Below are positions 60,588 to 64,000 of a DNA stretch of 64,000 nucleotides, piece by piece (the first letter of the stretch is position 1; each line of letters opens with the position of its first letter). Where the stretch lies: NCBI RefSeq assembly GCF_900156205.1, contig NZ_FTNA01000003.1:1-64000 (forward strand), written 5' to 3'. The notes beneath the pieces are model-generated. The model saw only the letters and a list, made by a program, of their open reading frames with translations, was not told the DNA's origin and did not search any database. Both the position numbers and the translations under genes were made by a program. This DNA is from Leptospira interrogans. GTDB taxonomy: Bacteria > Spirochaetota > Leptospiria > Leptospirales > Leptospiraceae.

Positions 60588-60973
60588 AAGCCGGGATTCC
60601 AAGCGACCTCCCAATAAAATCCTTCCGGATCTTGGAAGTAACCGGAGTAACCTCCCCAAAAAACTTCCTGAGGTCGCTTAACAATTTTGGCACCTACTTT
60701 TTCCGCCTTTGCGATTACTTGATCCACTTCTTCTTTAGATTGTCCATTGTAAGCAATGGTAAAACCTCTAAAACCGTTACCTTCCGCGGAAACACCCGCG
60801 TCTGCGGCAAGTTCTTCCCAAGGATACAAAGCGAGCCAAGTTCCGTTTAACGTAAAGAAGGCGACATTTCCTTCAAATTTCATTTTAGGAAACCCAAGAC
60901 CTTGTTCGTAAAAATGAACCGCTTTTTTTAGGTCCCTCACTCCGAGAGTAATCAAATTCATTCTTGGTTGCAT
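60569..60973 (-). CDS. VOC (glyoxalase/bleomycin-resistance) family protein
   Basis: 134 residues. Two betaalphabetabetabeta half-domains of the vicinal oxygen chelate fold: ITLGVRDLKKAVHFYEQGLG and FFTLNGTWLALYP in the first half; VDQVIAKAEKVGAKIVKRPQ and YSGYFQDPEGFYWEVAWNP in the second. The Glu of FYWEVAW is a typical metal ligand. The ATG at 60961 is an alternative start that removes four residues. Substrate unknown. It converges with the ligB cluster and overlaps it by 19 bases. Confidence 0.88.
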   Translation of the reverse strand: MQPRMNLITLGVRDLKKAVHFYEQGLGFPKMKFEGNVAFFTLNGTWLALYPWEELAADAGVSAEGNGFRGFTIAYNGQSKEEVDQVIAKAEKVGAKIVKRPQEVFWGGYSGYFQDPEGFYWEVAWNPGFYPGPS

Positions 60974-61122
60974 GGGACTCAGATTTCAGAAATCGAAAGG
61001 ATCGAAAAGTAAAATTCAATTTATTTGAAAAGAATTCTACCGTTTCATAAATTCTATGGTTTCACTGATGACTAATAAAAGCAAAACTTTGAGTTCAAAG
61101 TTACTAGAAATTATCTTAAAAT

Positions 61123-61156
<34 letters not shown>

Positions 61157-61226
61157 TTAAATTCTAAGTTTTCCAAACGGTAATTTAAAGGAAACGAGAA
61201 CGTTCAAATTATTTTCAAAACAATTT

Positions 61227-62555
61227 TTATCTTTTTAGACCGTATCTTGTTTTTACGAGATGAATGTTTTTTTCCATTTCGGCCCAGAGAGATTCTTTAT
61301 TGGGATGGAAGGAAGCAAAAACACCTTGACGGATCAAATCTACGATCTCATCCAAAGAGAAATCTAAGAATCTCCAAAGTTTATAATATTCGTATGTAAG
61401 ATTTACATTGAATATCTCAGGATCGTCCGTATTGATACTAAGAGGAAGACCCTGATCGTAATAATAACGAACTGGATGGTTTTGTTCTTTTCTAACGTAT
61501 TTACCAGTAAATACGTTAGACGTCACACAAATCTCGATTGGAATATGATTCTCCCTAAGATATTTTACTAACTCGGGATCTTGGATCGCAGAAGTTCCGT
61601 GTCCAATCCTCTCCGCTTTGAGAAGTTCCACCGCCTCCCAAATTGCCCAAGGACCATCGTCTTCTCCGGAATGCGCCACCACTCTGAGCCCCGCTTCCCT
61701 CGCTTTTTGAAAAACCCCTTGATAATCCCTGGCGGGTCCCATAAGTTCCGCGCCTCCAAGACCAATTCCAATCACTTCCGGATGTCTCAGTTTTAGAACC
61801 CGATCTAGATTTTTCATCGCATTTTCTGGCCCAAAGGATCTGGAAACATCAACTAATAGACGTATGACGATACCGTCGTTTTCTTTTTCTTCTCGAATTC
61901 GATTGACTAAAAAATCGATCATTTCTTCAAAATCGAGACCGTTCTGAATAAACTTAGAAGGTGCAAAAAAAACTTCCGTATAAAGGATGTTATTCGCTCT
62001 CATGTATTCCGCGAGACTTTCTATAAAAAATGAGAAATCAGAAGGTTCTTTAACAAGCGACTGAATAAAAAAGAATACCTGAATGAAACTGTTTAAATCC
62101 TTAAAATTGAATTTAGCTTCAAACTCTTCATCCGTTACATTAATTCCATTTTTAGCCATCAATCTTTTCATCGTGTCCTTATTAACACACGCCTCAAGGT
62201 GGAGATGAATTTCCGTTTTAGGAAGTTCTCGTAGGAAATTAATTACGTCTTGATCGTCCGGTTTTTCCTTAGAAAGATCTCCGGACGGAAAAAGGCCTTT
62301 GAGTGGAACCGGAGTTTCCTGAGAAATCCCAGTTGTAGGAACTCCTAAGATCCAAGAAGGCGGATCTAGGACCTCAAGTTCCATGAGACCGACTCTTTCG
62401 TTTAAGAGTTCGTTGATTTGTTTATCAAAAGAAATTTGTAAAGAAGAAGAATAAGGTCGGTCCGCAGGAAGTCTAGACTTCAAACGGTTCAGTTCGGTCA
62501 CGTCTCGATCGATGATCCGAATTCTATCTAAAATCTCTTGAAAAGTTAAAGCCAC
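61227..62555 (-). CDS. add: adenosine deaminase family protein with long N-terminal extension
   Basis: 442 residues. Metal-dependent deamination, presumably of adenosine to inosine in purine salvage. The metal site is seen as KTEIHLHLEA (His117 and His119), RVVAHSGEDDGP (His and catalytic Glu), ERIGHGTSAI and LSINTDDPEIF (Asp). Canonical enzymes read HLHLDG near residue 15; here it is HLHLEA at 117-122. A charged helical extension of about 110 residues (RIIDRDVTELNRLKSRLP; NERVGLMELEVL) precedes the barrel. Adenosine as substrate is likely but not proven, since the motif change could shift specificity. Confidence 0.88.
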   Translation of the reverse strand: MALTFQEILDRIRIIDRDVTELNRLKSRLPADRPYSSSLQISFDKQINELLNERVGLMELEVLDPPSWILGVPTTGISQETPVPLKGLFPSGDLSKEKPDDQDVINFLRELPKTEIHLHLEACVNKDTMKRLMAKNGINVTDEEFEAKFNFKDLNSFIQVFFFIQSLVKEPSDFSFFIESLAEYMRANNILYTEVFFAPSKFIQNGLDFEEMIDFLVNRIREEKENDGIVIRLLVDVSRSFGPENAMKNLDRVLKLRHPEVIGIGLGGAELMGPARDYQGVFQKAREAGLRVVAHSGEDDGPWAIWEAVELLKAERIGHGTSAIQDPELVKYLRENHIPIEICVTSNVFTGKYVRKEQNHPVRYYYDQGLPLSINTDDPEIFNVNLTYEYYKLWRFLDFSLDEIVDLIRQGVFASFHPNKESLWAEMEKNIHLVKTRYGLKR

Positions 62556-63252
62556 TAAGGCAATATATATTTTCCAGGAAAAGATTTCAATTCTGATTCA
62601 AGTATCAAAGTTTGAATGACCTAAGAACCAAATGACCCCTAACCTTTCCACTTTGCTCCAAAATCAATCCGATCTTTCCTGAAAACCCAATGTTTCGTTC
62701 AAAAATGTTCCATCCATCAAAATTCAACAGAACTGATTCTACTTAAAACTACATAATAAAGTACCCAATCCAATAGTTTACACTTCAATCATATGAATTA
62801 ACAAAAGAGAATCTGGACGAATCCGACATTGCCGTACCGCGCGTTCAGCTCAGTGAATCAATTACATGAAAGAAATGTAATGCAATATTTCGTCTTGAAT
62901 TACAGTTGATTATAAAACACGATCCTTAGAGAACCATAACCAACCCCATCTCACTTCTATGGGCACTCGACAGATCGCGTTGTGGGAACTAAATTTCACA
63001 GAGGCTTTGTCGTAATTCCGACAGATTAATCTTGAGATACAACACTTGTGAGGTTGGTTATGGTAGAGGGCATTTTGCCAAGTTTCCTACGTTTGAATCT
63101 CTTTCGCATTGGATTATAATCACTACTCGGACGCATGAAAACAATAGAAACCAGTTCAGTCTGTTTTGTCAAAAATTTACTAAATGACTATAATATATTT
63201 TTATAATATTTTTGTTTTACTGATTTCTAATCATTACTCAGAACTGTATAAA
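62556..63252. other. repeat-rich intergenic region after the deaminase promoter side
   Basis: No gene. 62810-62940 is related to 51447-51600. Near 62960-62990, TCTATGGGCACTCGACAGAT then GTTGTGGGAACTAA is the inverse of the CGAGCGCCCATAGA block at the tandem repeat. ACTACTCGGACGCATGAAAA near 63123 repeats the inverted-pair motif of 50766/50926. Confidence 0.5.
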
Positions 63253-63461
63253 TAACGTGAGTTCGACGTAAGAAAACGAGAAAGAATTTTCTAAAAGTAT
63301 AAGTCCCTCTAATTTTAGAATTTGTTCGTAAAATCGTGATCTACTGGAATTTCCACATCGTTTTACAAACAAACCTAAATTTTGTGTGAGTTTCCCACAC
63401 TTGAATACAACAGATTCAATTGTTATAAACTTCTATTTTATAAATTTTAGTAGTTCTCACA
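63253..63461 (-). repeat. composite roughly 200 bp repeat, copy R3
   Basis: On the minus strand it follows R1 block by block: AATTTATAAAATAGAAGTTT, ATTGAATCTGTTGTATTCAA, TTTAGGTTTGTTTGTAAAA, CAAATTCTAAAATTAGAGG, ACTTTTAGAAAATTC and CGTCGAACTCACGTTATT. Confidence 0.7.
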
Positions 63462-63804
63462 TTTTAGGAATCGATCCGCAAAGCTCAGATCCTAACTTTT
63501 TTAGAAAAATGAATCATGGATTCCTTACGTCGAATTCACGTTCAATAAGTTCTCAATATTTTTTACATCGAAACAGAACTTTGTAATAAAAATCTACCGC
63601 ACTCAAATTTTATAGGAATCAATAGAACATCTTTCATTTTGAATAGAATTGGTCCTTTGGATTTCAAAATTCAATCACAAGAAAAGATTTAAAAAACTGT
63701 ATAAAAAACTTAATGATTTCATTTTGTTAAAAACTTGCCAAATAACTGTAACAGTTTTTTCTAATGTTTTGGACAAACTTCTATAAAATAGATTTTTAAT
63801 TTTT
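63462..63804. other. intergenic, no gene seen
   Basis: A 66-codon plus frame (63386-63586) reads through composite repeat R3 and is not credible. TTACGTCGAATTCACGTTCA (near 63525) is one more copy of the ACGTCGAACTCACGTT motif. Confidence 0.4.
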
Positions 63805-63904
63805 AGAATTGTTGAAAAATTAATTCTCCATTTGTTTCTATTTTATGGAAATGGCAATTGAAGCAGTTTTGTTAATCGGAACTAGGGAATTTTTCAACAA
63901 CTCT
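63805..63904 (+). repeat. MITE-like inverted-repeat element, copy 6
   Basis: 100 bp, nearly identical to copy 3 at 40486-40586 (about two differences). Ends AGAATTGTTGAAAAATT and TTTTTCAACAACTCT are intact. Confidence 0.85.
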
Positions 63905-63993
63905 TTTATAAAGACCACAAAACAAAAAAATATGATTGAACAAAGATTCTTTTTAGACTTTATAGATGTTTCCTTGAGCAAAATGGAGATCAT

Positions 63994-64000
63994 ATGAACT
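63994..64000 (+). CDS. possible gene start at the right edge
   Basis: GGAG at 63985-63988 is well spaced before ATGAACT, which runs off the window. Only seven bases are visible, so this is a hint and nothing more. Confidence 0.2.

Noticed and set aside
63386..63586. 66-codon plus-strand frame near the right edge
   Set aside because: Lies in composite repeat R3 and has no binding site.

Overview
The window is AT-rich spirochaete DNA and almost certainly comes from a pathogenic Leptospira, most likely L. interrogans or a close relative. The main reason is a full-length ligB gene (1890 codons from the ATG at 53731: a lipoprotein with about a dozen Big_2 repeats and a large unique C-terminal region). 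Supporting signs are many lipoproteins with loose spirochaetal lipoboxes, paralogous DUF1566 lipoproteins, the start of a TIGR04388-type giant protein, and long intergenic stretches filled with short interspersed repeats.

Layout. 1-11115 is all minus strand: the start of a TIGR04388-like protein that runs off the left edge, a putative-Ig lipoprotein, a small membrane-anchored protein, and three DUF1566 proteins, two of them large paralogous lipoproteins with calcium-loop-like motifs. 11579-25544 is one plus-strand block that looks like an elaborate RND efflux locus: TolC-like outer membrane protein, Ig-like lipoprotein, Pro/Thr-linker lipoprotein, TPR lipoprotein, adaptor, two RND permeases, a membrane-anchored MORN protein and a Yip1-like membrane protein. 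The second permease seems to lack the usual proton-relay residues. 26460-31792 is minus strand: a tail-anchored protein and HATPase pair, threonine synthase, an SPFH-SHOCT protein and a coiled-coil protein.

32044-38683 holds three paralogous multi-spanning GT-C-like glycosyltransferases and a signal peptidase I. After a GNAT acetyltransferase and an RRM RNA-binding protein comes a housekeeping stretch: a small duplicated membrane protein, valS, purD, a conserved unknown, and prfB without a frameshift site. Then follow an unknown protein, a lipoprotein alpha/beta hydrolase, a decayed gene in a repeat-rich 2.2 kb stretch, crcB, ligB with three small lipoproteins behind it (two Bor-like), a VOC-family protein and an adenosine deaminase with a long N-terminal extension.

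The intergenic regions are not empty. I find six copies of a roughly 100 bp element with 17 bp terminal inverted repeats (MITE-like, three of them just after stop codons), three copies of a roughly 200 bp composite repeat, a 148 bp tandem repeat, about 30 occurrences of a 16 bp quasi-palindrome around TGTGGGAACT, and a GC-rich structured insert. No rRNA, tRNA, intact insertion sequence or CRISPR array was recognised. All family assignments are by eye from translated sequence; no database search was run.
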